From the NCBI GenBank assembly GCA_947487845.1, contig CANKYC010000010.1:1-19947 (forward strand): a DNA stretch of 19,947 bases, in the 5' to 3' direction. The notes below the pieces were generated by a model. It did not search any database and was not told where the DNA came from. It saw only the letters and a list, made by a program, of their open reading frames with translations. This stretch comes from Rickettsiales bacterium (GTDB taxonomy: Bacteria; Pseudomonadota; Alphaproteobacteria; Rickettsiales; UBA1997). Positions 6,821-14,012 of the stretch are shown one piece after another (the first letter of the stretch is position 1; every line of letters begins with the position of its first letter). The position numbers were made by a program, and so were the translations under genes.

Positions 6821-7513
6821 TTAAAAATGTTTTGCCCATGGAAATTTGTAAGCAGTTTTGTCACATAAGAAAACTGTATTACAAATCATGTCATAAGCAG
6901 TGGTTTTCTTTTTGGTAAAAATATGAATTTGAAGCCAAAGCACAAACATAATTCCAAAAAACACGTTGAGCTCGCTTGCTGTAATGGTTTGTATGAAATT
7001 TAAATTATGCTGAATTTGGTATCCCATTAAATAAAAAATAAAGGCAAAAGGCAAAACTGATAAAAAATAATGTGCCATTGCGCGTTTAAAAGAGATGCGA
7101 GATTCATCAGGTTCTTTAACGATTATTATTTTCATCAAACGCTTACCAATCGTGGCTTGCCAAGCTGATGAATTTAAAAGTGCGTGATATAGCGCACCAA
7201 CTAAAATTACGATTGCGTAAAAAAGCAGACCGTAAAAAAAGATGCGGTGATGTACAACAAAATCAATATGTTCCGGTGTATTTTTAATTGATTCAGTGCC
7301 GAATTTTTCATTAAATTCTTGGATAAATTTTAGGATTTCAGAATTAAGCCACAAAGTTCCAAGTGTTTGCATAAATGCAACGCGCAAAAGTAAAACCAGC
7401 CAAATATCAATAGTGGCGGCAGTGCTACGGCGAAAAGAAGAGGCGTATTTTTGCTCTTCTTTATCTTTAGTTTTAACTTTAATGGTTTTTTCTAAAAGTT
7501 CTTTAATGCTCAT
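6821..7513 (-). CDS. RDD family integral membrane protein
   Basis: This 230-residue membrane protein carries the RDD domain. After a Lys-rich cytoplasmic start comes FRRSTAATIDIWLVLLL, which keeps the Arg and first Asp of the family motif. Later hydrophobic segments are at about 85-112 (FFYGLLFYAIVILVGALYHALL), 148-165 and 180-198. The segment WQATIGKRLMKIIIV and the closing KKKTTAYDMICNTVFL match the 'TiGKrllgl' and 'rtlhDl.agT' parts of RDD proteins. Members are thought to act in transport or as small membrane partners; the function here is not known. Its start overlaps the end of thiL by 11 bases, so the two are probably co-expressed. Confidence 0.85.
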   Translation of the reverse strand: MSIKELLEKTIKVKTKDKEEQKYASSFRRSTAATIDIWLVLLLRVAFMQTLGTLWLNSEILKFIQEFNEKFGTESIKNTPEHIDFVVHHRIFFYGLLFYAIVILVGALYHALLNSSAWQATIGKRLMKIIIVKEPDESRISFKRAMAHYFLSVLPFAFIFYLMGYQIQHNLNFIQTITASELNVFFGIMFVLWLQIHIFTKKKTTAYDMICNTVFLCDKTAYKFPWAKHF

Positions 7514-8459
7514 AGCCGAATTTTTTGATTTTTATTTTTTGATTTTTTTCATCAAAAAGCGTGATTGAAAATTTTTTGCTCTCTGGCTTTTTAAACTCGC
7601 CAATGCAACTAATATCAAGATTCAAATCTTTTGATAATTGTAGAATTTTTTTATGATTTTTGGGATTAGAACTAAAAATTAATTCATAATCATCGCCCCC
7701 AGCAATTAAATCGAGAATTGTTATTGCCGAATTTTTTACCAGAAATTTTTTCGCTGGCGTAGAAATAGGAATTTGATTTAGATTAATTTCTGCGGCAAGT
7801 TTAGATGCTTTGCAAATGTGGCGCAAATCAGAAAGCAAGCCATCTGAGACATCAATTGCGCATTTTGAAAGATTTTTTTCAAGCAATTTTTTTCCTAACT
7901 CAATTCTAGCTGTCGGAAAAAAATGACGATTTTTTAAAAAAATATTTTCGCTTTTATTTAAACCCAAAAATGCATCGCCAATTGTTCCGGAAACAAAAAT
8001 AAGATCGCCAATTTTGGCATTAGTTCGTGACATTGTTTTGTTTTTTTTAACGCTGCCAAAAACCGTAACTGAAAAAATCAATTTTTCTGATTTTACGGTA
8101 TCGCCGCCAATCAAGCAAAGTCCGAATTCATCTTGAACCGATTTCAATCCGCGGGAAAATTCTTTGATAAATTTTTCATCGACGCTTTCATTTTTTGAAA
8201 AGCCAAGCATGTAATAAAGCGGGGTTGCGCCGGCGGAGGCTAAGTCAGAAATATTGGTGCGCAAAAGTTTGGAAGCGATTTTAAAAGCGCCGTCTTTGGC
8301 CAGAAAATGCACATCTTCAACAAAAAGATCTTTGCTTAAAACTAATTCTTCATTTTTTTTAAGAGAAATTTTTGCCACATCGTCAATCAAACCTTGCGCA
8401 GCTTTATTGGAGTTTGTTAATGGTTTAAAAAACTTTTCAATAAGTTGAAATTCTTTCAT
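7503..8459 (-). CDS. thiL: Thiamine-monophosphate kinase ThiL
   Basis: ThiL phosphorylates thiamine monophosphate to the active cofactor thiamine pyrophosphate, the last step of the pathway in bacteria that make or salvage the monophosphate. The 318 residues contain the AIR-synthase-like signatures: GLIDDVA near 23-29 (usually G.GDDAA/V), LSKDLFVEDVHF, LLRTNISDLASAGATP, LIGGDTV, FVSGTIGDAFLGL, AIDVSDGLLSDL and AGGDDYELIFS. Metal- and ATP-binding Asp residues are kept in each motif. The Ile-for-Gly change in GLIDDVA is unusual but leaves both Asp residues. The gene leads a probable minus-strand unit with RDD and lpxC. No other thiamine gene is in the window. Confidence 0.95.
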   Translation of the reverse strand: MKEFQLIEKFFKPLTNSNKAAQGLIDDVAKISLKKNEELVLSKDLFVEDVHFLAKDGAFKIASKLLRTNISDLASAGATPLYYMLGFSKNESVDEKFIKEFSRGLKSVQDEFGLCLIGGDTVKSEKLIFSVTVFGSVKKNKTMSRTNAKIGDLIFVSGTIGDAFLGLNKSENIFLKNRHFFPTARIELGKKLLEKNLSKCAIDVSDGLLSDLRHICKASKLAAEINLNQIPISTPAKKFLVKNSAITILDLIAGGDDYELIFSSNPKNHKKILQLSKDLNLDISCIGEFKKPESKKFSITLFDEKNQKIKIKKFGYEH

Positions 8460-8599
8460 GAGATTTCAGTTAAAAATTTGGGTTTTTTTGAGACATTGCT
8501 AGAATTATTTTTAATCTTGCTTTGCGAATGTTTAAAAAAATAGAGAGGGATTTAATAATAATTCAAACTTATCAAAGTGTTAATTTACTTTTCACCATT

Positions 8600-9475
8600 A
8601 TGAACGCTCACACCAAAAACTTTATTGTTATTTTTATTGCATTAGCCAGCATTTTTTTTCCAATAAAATATTACACCCTGCTTAATAAAAAGCATCTTGA
8701 AGCCTCTAATAGCGCCAAACAGATTAATATTATTCTAAAAGAAAATTTTGACCAAACCGAGAAGATCCTTATAGAAATTGGCGAAGAAATTTCTAAAAAA
8801 ACTCCAGATCTCGATTTGAAAGTTATTCACGATATTCTTGAAAAAACTCCGATTAACCCAATTAAAAATATTTATTCTTGGAGTTTGTTTGATTGGGTTA
8901 ATTCTAGTGGATATCAAACCGTAAACACAGTTCTCGGTATCCAAAAAAATGACGCACCGCATATTGCGGAAAAAAGAAGTTATTCTCATCGTTCTAACGA
9001 ATTATGGGTGATGCTTTTTTCAGAAGTGGCGATAGGAATTCCAAGTGCTGTTTATATAATTCCGGTCGGAGTACAAATTAATACTAAAAAATATCCACGC
9101 GCTGGAACGGTAGCCACCGGAATTAATATTAAAAAATTAATGAATAATGTGGAAGCGGGCATTGGTGAAAATACCCGTTTTTTGGTTATTGATAAGCGTG
9201 ATGATAAATTTGTTTTGGGCTCGGTTGATCAAGAAAAATATGTGGGAAAATTTTTTTATGATGCGCCGGGTTCAATCGAGAATGAAAATTATATTTTTGA
9301 AAAAGAAATGGATCCGAAATATCCTTATATTATCTGGACCGGATATGATTCAAAAGACTTCTGGCGTGAGTTTAGAAAATCCAGTCTGATATTTATATTT
9401 TTGTTTCTCGGAATTATTGTTTTTGGAATTTATATAAAATGGATAATGGAAAAACGAACTAGTTCCAATCAGTAA
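8600..9475 (+). CDS. Membrane-anchored Cache-like sensor protein without output domain
   Basis: I chose the ATG at 8600 (291 residues) because it gives MNAHTKNFIVIFIALASIFFPIKYY, a typical signal-anchor. In-frame starts at 8522 (TTG) and 8528 (ATG) are possible but add an uncharacteristic leader. After the first membrane helix comes an extracytoplasmic part of about 230 residues with SLFDWVNSSGYQTVNTV, RSYSHRSNELWVMLF, IPSAVYIIPVGVQI and GTVATGINIKKLMN. These resemble double-Cache/PDC sensor domains of bacterial kinases and cyclases. A second helix (IFIFLFLGIIVFGIYIKWI) is followed by only about ten residues, so no kinase, GGDEF or chemotaxis module is attached. It converges on the MNIO cluster with a 17-base overlap of the stop regions. 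The sensor assignment rests on pattern only. Confidence 0.65.
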   Translation: MNAHTKNFIVIFIALASIFFPIKYYTLLNKKHLEASNSAKQINIILKENFDQTEKILIEIGEEISKKTPDLDLKVIHDILEKTPINPIKNIYSWSLFDWVNSSGYQTVNTVLGIQKNDAPHIAEKRSYSHRSNELWVMLFSEVAIGIPSAVYIIPVGVQINTKKYPRAGTVATGINIKKLMNNVEAGIGENTRFLVIDKRDDKFVLGSVDQEKYVGKFFYDAPGSIENENYIFEKEMDPKYPYIIWTGYDSKDFWREFRKSSLIFIFLFLGIIVFGIYIKWIMEKRTSSNQ

Positions 9476-10178
9476 TTACGCCATTCGTGATGAATTGGTT
9501 AATTAATTTTCCAATGTTTGTTTTTTTGTTTTTTTTACAAAGTGTTTTGTAAATTTCGTAAAGTTTTTTTCGTTTCTTAATTTCAGTTAAGAATAAAAAT
9601 TCCTCTTCATTTAGTTTCAGAATTTTATCGGCACAAATCAGTATTGATTGAGATTTGGCGTAGTTTTTTATTTTCTTCTCACTTCTCCAAATTGAAAAAA
9701 TTGCAAATTTTGAAGCAAGTAAACTTGTCGCCGGATTAAGAATAAAAATAAGATTTTCTAAATTTTCCGGCAGAATTTTTTTAAAAGATTTTAAATCAAA
9801 TTCTTTAGTTTTTTTAACAAAAAAAGCTTGATGATGCAGAAGTTCTAATTGAGATAAATCCTTTAAATATAAAGGCTTGCAACTCTTTAAGATTTTAAAA
9901 AAATTTTTTCCATATTCATTTAAATCACCACTTTTTGAGGGGAATTTGCGGTAATATTTTTGAGATAATTCTTCAAATTTTTCGGCACCAAGAATTTTTT
10001 TGGTAATGGGAAAAATAGAATTTAAAACCGATTCAAAATTTCCTAAAATATTATTGCGATAGATATTTAGCCTTTCCAAGGCTTCATTCTCTGAATGAAA
10101 AACTTGTGACAGAATTTTTTTATCAGCTTTGGTGAATATGTGATTTGCGAAGTTTTTTTGTAAATCTTTCAAATTCAT
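9459..10178 (-). CDS. bufC: HvfC/BufC-type partner protein (DUF2063)
   Basis: This 239-residue protein has the N-terminal DUF2063 pattern: LQKNFANHIF, then ERLNIYRNNILGNFESVLNSIFPITKKILG (about 36-65), YYRKFPSKSGDLNEYGKNF and PLYLKDLSQLELLHHQAFF. In characterised systems (HvfBC, TglHI, BufBC) such partners bind the precursor peptide and present it to the MNIO enzyme. The C-terminal half is weakly conserved and Lys-rich here. Its ATG overlaps the maturase stop by four bases (ATGA), the expected coupling for two subunits of one enzyme complex. It ends 17 bases inside the convergent sensor gene. The name HvfC would fit equally well; family placement is firm, the substrate is not. Confidence 0.87.
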   Translation of the reverse strand: MNLKDLQKNFANHIFTKADKKILSQVFHSENEALERLNIYRNNILGNFESVLNSIFPITKKILGAEKFEELSQKYYRKFPSKSGDLNEYGKNFFKILKSCKPLYLKDLSQLELLHHQAFFVKKTKEFDLKSFKKILPENLENLIFILNPATSLLASKFAIFSIWRSEKKIKNYAKSQSILICADKILKLNEEEFLFLTEIKKRKKLYEIYKTLCKKNKKTNIGKLINQFITNGVITDWN

Positions 10179-11050
10179 TTCTTAATTTTCTTCAAGATTA
10201 GTTCAGCTTTTTTTGCTTCAGCAAGCAAAACCTCAAACTCTGGGAAATCCTGATCCCATTCAATTAGAAATGGTACTTTTCTAAATTCTTGCGCTGCCAT
10301 TTTATAAATTTCCCAAACTTCATCGCAAACCAAATCATTATGCGTATCAATCAGAATTTTTTTATATTTTTTACCGTCTAAAATCTTTGATTTAAAATGC
10401 CCGGCCAAATGAATTTCTTTAACAATTTTTTTATCCAACTTTTTTAAATAGGCTTTTGGGTCAAACTGCGCGCAGTTTTGCGAGCTTACAAAAATATTAT
10501 TCACATCCAAAAGCAAGCCGCAGCCAGTTTTTTTAGTTACGGCATTTATAAATTCTGCCTCATCCATTTCTTGTTCTTTAAAAGCTAAATAAGCAGAAGG
10601 ATTTTCAATTATAATTTCGCGTTTTAGAAAATCCTGCATCTGCGAAATATTTCTACAAATTGCTTTCAAAGCCTCTTTGTTGTAGGGTAAAGGCAATAAA
10701 TCATTTAAATGATTTTTATTAATTCTGCCCCAAGAAATATGATCGGAAATTAAAAATGGATCAATTTTTTCAACTAGATTTTTTAATTTTTGTAAATGAC
10801 AAAGATCAAGGCTTGAAGCTGATCCAAGTGAATTGCCTACGGAATGTAAGCTGATAGGAAAATCTTTTCTGATTTCTAATAAATTTTGAAATCCACCACT
10901 TTCTAAGGCGTAATAATTTTCTGAATGAATTTCAAACCAGCCAATTTTTTTTGAGATTTTTTTGGAGTTTTTGAGGATGTGGGAAATGTGAGGGGATCGA
11001 AGCCCAATCCCGGCGATATTTGCCGGGATTGAGGCCTTGCGTGAAAACAT
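10175..11050 (-). CDS. bufB: DUF692 / MNIO family peptide-modifying oxidative enzyme
   Basis: This 291-residue TIM-barrel enzyme keeps nearly every MNIO signature: GIGLRSPH (14-21), WFEIHSENY, SLHSVGNSLGS with His69, SDHISWG with His104, LLPLPY, IIIENPSAY with Glu149, GCGLLLDVNNIFVSSQN with Asp182, EIHLAGH with His214 and His218, IDTHNDLV with Asp235 and His237, and FLIEWDQDFP with Glu264. These His/Asp/Glu residues include the ligands of the multinuclear iron site. Studied members oxidise Cys residues in ribosomal peptides (thiooxazole in bufferins, oxazolone-thioamide in methanobactin and related peptides). It lies nine bases after the Cys-repeat precursor and overlaps the DUF2063 partner, the classic A-B-C order. 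All key motifs look intact, so it should be active; the exact chemistry is inferred. Confidence 0.93.
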   Translation of the reverse strand: MFSRKASIPANIAGIGLRSPHISHILKNSKKISKKIGWFEIHSENYYALESGGFQNLLEIRKDFPISLHSVGNSLGSASSLDLCHLQKLKNLVEKIDPFLISDHISWGRINKNHLNDLLPLPYNKEALKAICRNISQMQDFLKREIIIENPSAYLAFKEQEMDEAEFINAVTKKTGCGLLLDVNNIFVSSQNCAQFDPKAYLKKLDKKIVKEIHLAGHFKSKILDGKKYKKILIDTHNDLVCDEVWEIYKMAAQEFRKVPFLIEWDQDFPEFEVLLAEAKKAELILKKIKK

Positions 11051-11059
11051 AACTAAAAA

Positions 11060-11347
11060 CTAGTTAGATTTTTCTTCAGTTTTAGTTTCAGTTGATTTTG
11101 CAACTTTAGCTTTTTTAGCTTTTTTAACTGTTTTAGTTTCTTCTTTAGTTACTTCATTTTTTTTAGAAGAACATTTGTTAGCTTCATCTTTTTTAGAAGA
11201 ACATTTGTTAGCTTCATCTTTTTTAGCTGCGCAACCGTTTTTTGCACCGCAAGTGTTAGATTCTGTTTTAGAATGGCTTGAGCAAGAAGCGGCAAGAGTT
11301 AAGCCCGCGATACCAATAACAACAGATTGTAAGAATTTTTTGTTCAT
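11060..11347 (-). CDS. Small exported Cys-repeat peptide, likely MNIO substrate (bufferin/HvfA-like precursor)
   Basis: This 95-residue protein has a signal sequence (MNKKFLQSVVIGIAGLTLAASC). Cys22 could be lipidated, although the lipobox is weak, with Leu one place too far away. The mature part has Cys at 33, 39, 49 and 59: TCGAKNGCAA followed by two identical KKDEANKCSS units (42-51, 52-61), then a Lys/Thr/Glu-rich tail (VKKAKKAKVAK). An AGGT ribosome-binding site lies seven bases before the ATG. It is the first gene before the MNIO enzyme (nine-base gap), the position of bufA/hvfA precursors. It shows neither a clear bufferin core nor EGKCG repeats, so it may be a new precursor type. If modified, the Cys residues would most likely bind metal (copper in known bufferins) in the periplasm. 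A plain Lys-rich lipoprotein is the alternative. Confidence 0.75.
   Translation of the reverse strand: MNKKFLQSVVIGIAGLTLAASCSSHSKTESNTCGAKNGCAAKKDEANKCSSKKDEANKCSSKKNEVTKEETKTVKKAKKAKVAKSTETKTEEKSN
11161..11220 (-). repeat. Exact 30-bp tandem duplication in the Cys-repeat precursor
   Basis: Bases 11161-11190 and 11191-11220 are identical over all 30 positions. Each copy encodes ten residues (KKDEANKCSS in cyclic register), so the duplication adds one Cys unit in frame. Absence of even silent differences suggests a recent event or active slippage/recombination. Confidence 0.95.
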
Positions 11348-11505
11348 AGATTTTACCTAAATTGGATTTTAATTAAAAAGAGAAATGGACTTTTGGTAGT
11401 GTAAATCGAGCCGGAAACTATTTATCAATTTTGACTTGTCAATTGCTGGTCAGAAATTTTAATCTAAAAATCAATCTTCTCAAATCTAAAATAATTTCAA
11501 AAAAC

Positions 11506-12714
11506 ATGATCAAAGAAACATTCTTAACTACTATTCAAGCTGAAATCGATGACCTGAAAAAAAATGGTCTCTATAAAAATGAATATGAAATTGTCACATC
11601 CCAATCAGCTGACATCGAAATTTTTCATCAAGGTTTAAAAAAACACGTTATTAATTTTTGCGCCAATAATTATTTGGGTTTGGCAAATAATAAAAATTTA
11701 GTTGAAGTTGCTAAAAAATCTCTTGATGAATATGGCCTTGGAACCGCTTCGGTACGCTTTATTTGTGGTACTCTTGATCTACATAAAGAGTTTGAAAAAA
11801 AGCTGGCAGAATTTTTGGGCTTTGAAGATGTAATTACTTTTTCTTCATGTTTCGCCGCCAATGGCGCAGTTTTTGCAGCGCTTTTTGATTCAGAAGATGC
11901 GATAATTTCTGCCGATTTAAACCATGCTAGTTTGATTGATGGAATCAGGCTTTCCAAGGCTGAACGCTTTTTTTACAAGTTTGATGATTTGAGTGATTTG
12001 GAAAAAAAATTACAAGAAGCGCAAAAAAATAAAACTCGAGTTGTTGTAACTGACGGCGTGTTTTCAATGGATGGCGACATTGCTAAATTAAAAGAAATCT
12101 GCGACTTGGCTGAAAAATATGATGCGTTGGTTTTAGTTGACGATTGTCACGCGACAGGATTAATCGGTGAAAATGGTCGTGGAACTTTGGAACATTGCGG
12201 CGTTGAAGGTCGCGTTGATATTTTAACCAGCACAATTGGCAAAGCTTTGGGTGGATCGGGTGGCGGATTTATTGCTTCTAAAAAAGAAGTGATTGAAAAA
12301 TTGCGCAACAAAGCGCGCCCATATCTTTTTTCTAATAATATTTTGCCGATGGTTGCGGCAACTGGAATTGAGATTTTGGATATGATTTCAAAATCAAAAA
12401 CTCTGATTAAAAAATTGGCGGATAATACGTTTTATTTCCGAGAAAAAATGGTTGATGCAGGTTTTAACCTGCGCGATAAAAATGCGATTCATCCCGTTGT
12501 GCCAGTAATGCTTGGCGATGCAATTCTGGCGAGTAAATTTGCTAAGATGATGGTTGAAGAAGAATCAATTTATGTTGTGGCATTTTCATTTCCGGTAGTT
12601 CCAAAAAATGAAGCACGAATTCGCGTGCAAATTTCTGCGGCTCATGATCGCGAACATTTGGATAAAGCAATTGCGGCATTTATAAAAGTTGGAAAAAAAC
12701 TGGGCGTGATTTAG
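11506..12714 (+). CDS. kbl: 2-amino-3-ketobutyrate coenzyme A ligase (glycine C-acetyltransferase)
   Basis: Kbl is a PLP enzyme that cleaves 2-amino-3-oxobutyrate with CoA into glycine and acetyl-CoA in threonine breakdown. I use the ATG at 11506 (402 residues) because MIKETFLTTIQAEIDDLKKNGLYKNE aligns with the start of the E. coli enzyme (398). An in-frame start at 11431 would add 25 unrelated residues. Diagnostic motifs: INFCANNYLGLAN, ASVRFICGT.D.HKE, LNHASLIDG, DGVFSMDGDIA, VDDCHATG, PLP-Lys motif STIGKALGGSGGG and RPYLFSN; the end reads AAHDREHLDKAI. This distinguishes it from 5-aminolevulinate and AON synthases. No threonine dehydrogenase gene (tdh) is adjacent. It diverges from the MNIO cluster and is followed 47 bases later by the DUF900 gene. 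Confidence 0.96.
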   Translation: MIKETFLTTIQAEIDDLKKNGLYKNEYEIVTSQSADIEIFHQGLKKHVINFCANNYLGLANNKNLVEVAKKSLDEYGLGTASVRFICGTLDLHKEFEKKLAEFLGFEDVITFSSCFAANGAVFAALFDSEDAIISADLNHASLIDGIRLSKAERFFYKFDDLSDLEKKLQEAQKNKTRVVVTDGVFSMDGDIAKLKEICDLAEKYDALVLVDDCHATGLIGENGRGTLEHCGVEGRVDILTSTIGKALGGSGGGFIASKKEVIEKLRNKARPYLFSNNILPMVAATGIEILDMISKSKTLIKKLADNTFYFREKMVDAGFNLRDKNAIHPVVPVMLGDAILASKFAKMMVEEESIYVVAFSFPVVPKNEARIRVQISAAHDREHLDKAIAAFIKVGKKLGVI

Positions 12715-12761
12715 CGAACTGCAAAAAAACCAAAGTAATAATTTAATTAAGTAAGAAAATA

Positions 12762-13850
12762 ATGAAAAAAATCTACGCAACCGTTCTAACTCTTTTGCTC
12801 GTAACTTCCTGTGCCACTTCGGAAGAAAAAATACAAGCCAGCTTAAAGCAAGCTTGGAGCGGATATTTTCAAGATGGTTTTAACCAAACCAAAACCGTCG
12901 ATGTTTTGGTTGTTACAAACCGTAAATCTAAAAATAGCAGTTTTACTTGTAACGAAGATCAATTCGGCGTGGCTAATGAAGGCAAACTACAATTTGGACT
13001 TTGTCAAATCAGCGTTCCTAAAAATCATCCTATCGGACAAATTCCGCTTGCTAAAGATGGTCGTCAATCGGCGCATGAATATTTTAAAATTTTGGAAGCC
13101 AAATCTTTGCAAAAATCTGATTTAACTAATGTTCTAAAATCATCTAATCGCACGCCTTTGGTTTTTGTGCATGGTTTTAATGTAAAATATCAGGAAGCAG
13201 TTTTGCGGGCGTCGCAAATTGCTTACGATTTAAAATATCAAGGTCCGATAGTTTTATTCACTTGGCCAGCTGGTTCGGGAGAAGGTTTTTTCGAAGAAAA
13301 AATGCTGAATCGAACTTATGAAAATAATTTATCTAACGCCAAAAATTCAATTGGACTTTTCAAAAATTTCATGAGCGATTTGGCGGATAATAATATAAAA
13401 ATTAATTTAGTAGTTCATTCAATGGGGCATCAAGTTGTGCTTCCAGCCTTGAAACAATTGGGTGAAGCGCAATCACGAATTTACATCAAGCAATTAATTT
13501 TAAATGCGCCCGATTTTGATGCGGCAGAATTTAAAACTTTTGCCAAAAACATTAATAAAATTAGCAATCACATAACTCTTTATTGCTCAAGCAATGACAA
13601 AGCGATGATTGCCTCAAAAACTTTCAATAAAAATGAAAGACTCGGTGCCTGTATTTTTTCTGATGACTTTGATACTATTAACGTGAGTTTGGTCGATGAT
13701 CCAGCTTTAGGTTTGGGGCATGGATATTATTCTTCGCGCCCGATTTTAAATGATGTGTTTCAAACGCTTATTGGCATTGAGGCGGAAAAGAGATTATTCA
13801 TTGTCAAAAGCGAGCCTAACAGTATGGAAAAATATTTTTTACGGAATTAG
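12762..13850 (+). CDS. Lipoprotein alpha/beta hydrolase, DUF900 type
   Basis: The 362 residues start with a lipoprotein signal, MKKIYATVLTLLLVTSC (lipobox VTSC, Cys17), so the enzyme should be membrane-anchored in the periplasm. The hydrolase core shows TPLVFVHGFNVKYQEAVLRA (131-150, oxyanion region HGFN), IVLFTWPAGSG and the nucleophile elbow LVVHSMGHQV with Ser220. LNAPDFD (248-253) is a likely site for the acid residue, and ALGLGHGYYSS near the C-terminus supplies a likely catalytic His. The N-terminal VDVLVVTNRK (46-55) and the pattern 'FVHGFN...WPS' are typical of DUF900 proteins. The substrate is unknown; esterase or lipase activity is the family expectation. Only three bases separate it from the next small gene. 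Confidence 0.87.
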   Translation: MKKIYATVLTLLLVTSCATSEEKIQASLKQAWSGYFQDGFNQTKTVDVLVVTNRKSKNSSFTCNEDQFGVANEGKLQFGLCQISVPKNHPIGQIPLAKDGRQSAHEYFKILEAKSLQKSDLTNVLKSSNRTPLVFVHGFNVKYQEAVLRASQIAYDLKYQGPIVLFTWPAGSGEGFFEEKMLNRTYENNLSNAKNSIGLFKNFMSDLADNNIKINLVVHSMGHQVVLPALKQLGEAQSRIYIKQLILNAPDFDAAEFKTFAKNINKISNHITLYCSSNDKAMIASKTFNKNERLGACIFSDDFDTINVSLVDDPALGLGHGYYSSRPILNDVFQTLIGIEAEKRLFIVKSEPNSMEKYFLRN

Positions 13851-13853
13851 GCA

Positions 13854-14012
13854 ATGAATGAAACCGAAGAAAAATCGCCAGAAAAAATTGCCGCCGAAAT
13901 CCCCGATAAATCCTTTATCATGGCTAAAGCAACTACTATCGCCATGTTCATCGTGCTTCTAACTTTGGGAGTAATTTTTATAATTTTAACTTTAATCAAG
14001 TTTCTAAAATGA
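13854..14012 (+). CDS. Small single-pass membrane peptide (52 residues)
   Basis: An ATG three bases after the DUF900 stop opens a 52-codon frame. It encodes an acidic N-terminus (MNETEEKSPEKIAAEIPDKS), then KATTIAMFIVLLTLGVIFII and LTLIKFLK, a clear single transmembrane helix. Its stop (TGA, 14010-14012) overlaps the dgt ATG (14009-14011) as ATGA, so it is translationally coupled on both sides. That spacing and the clean acidic-head/hydrophobic-tail design argue for a real gene despite its length. I know no family for it, and function cannot be inferred. Confidence 0.72.
   Translation: MNETEEKSPEKIAAEIPDKSFIMAKATTIAMFIVLLTLGVIFIILTLIKFLK

Noticed and set aside
6906..6921. Another copy of the palindrome core (TCTTTTTGGTAAAAAT) inside the RDD gene
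   Set aside because: The 16-base match lies in codons for the conserved RDD ending (TKKKTTAYD), with no inverted partner, so it is most likely coincidence in AT-rich coding sequence.
11400..11420. Strong sigma70 promoter for the MNIO cluster
   Set aside because: TTTACACT and TTGATA-like boxes occur on the minus strand, but no pair has acceptable spacing; I cannot place a promoter from sequence alone.
11431..11505. N-terminal extension of Kbl from an upstream start
   Set aside because: The 25 extra residues do not match the family, whose N-terminus aligns well from the ATG at 11506.
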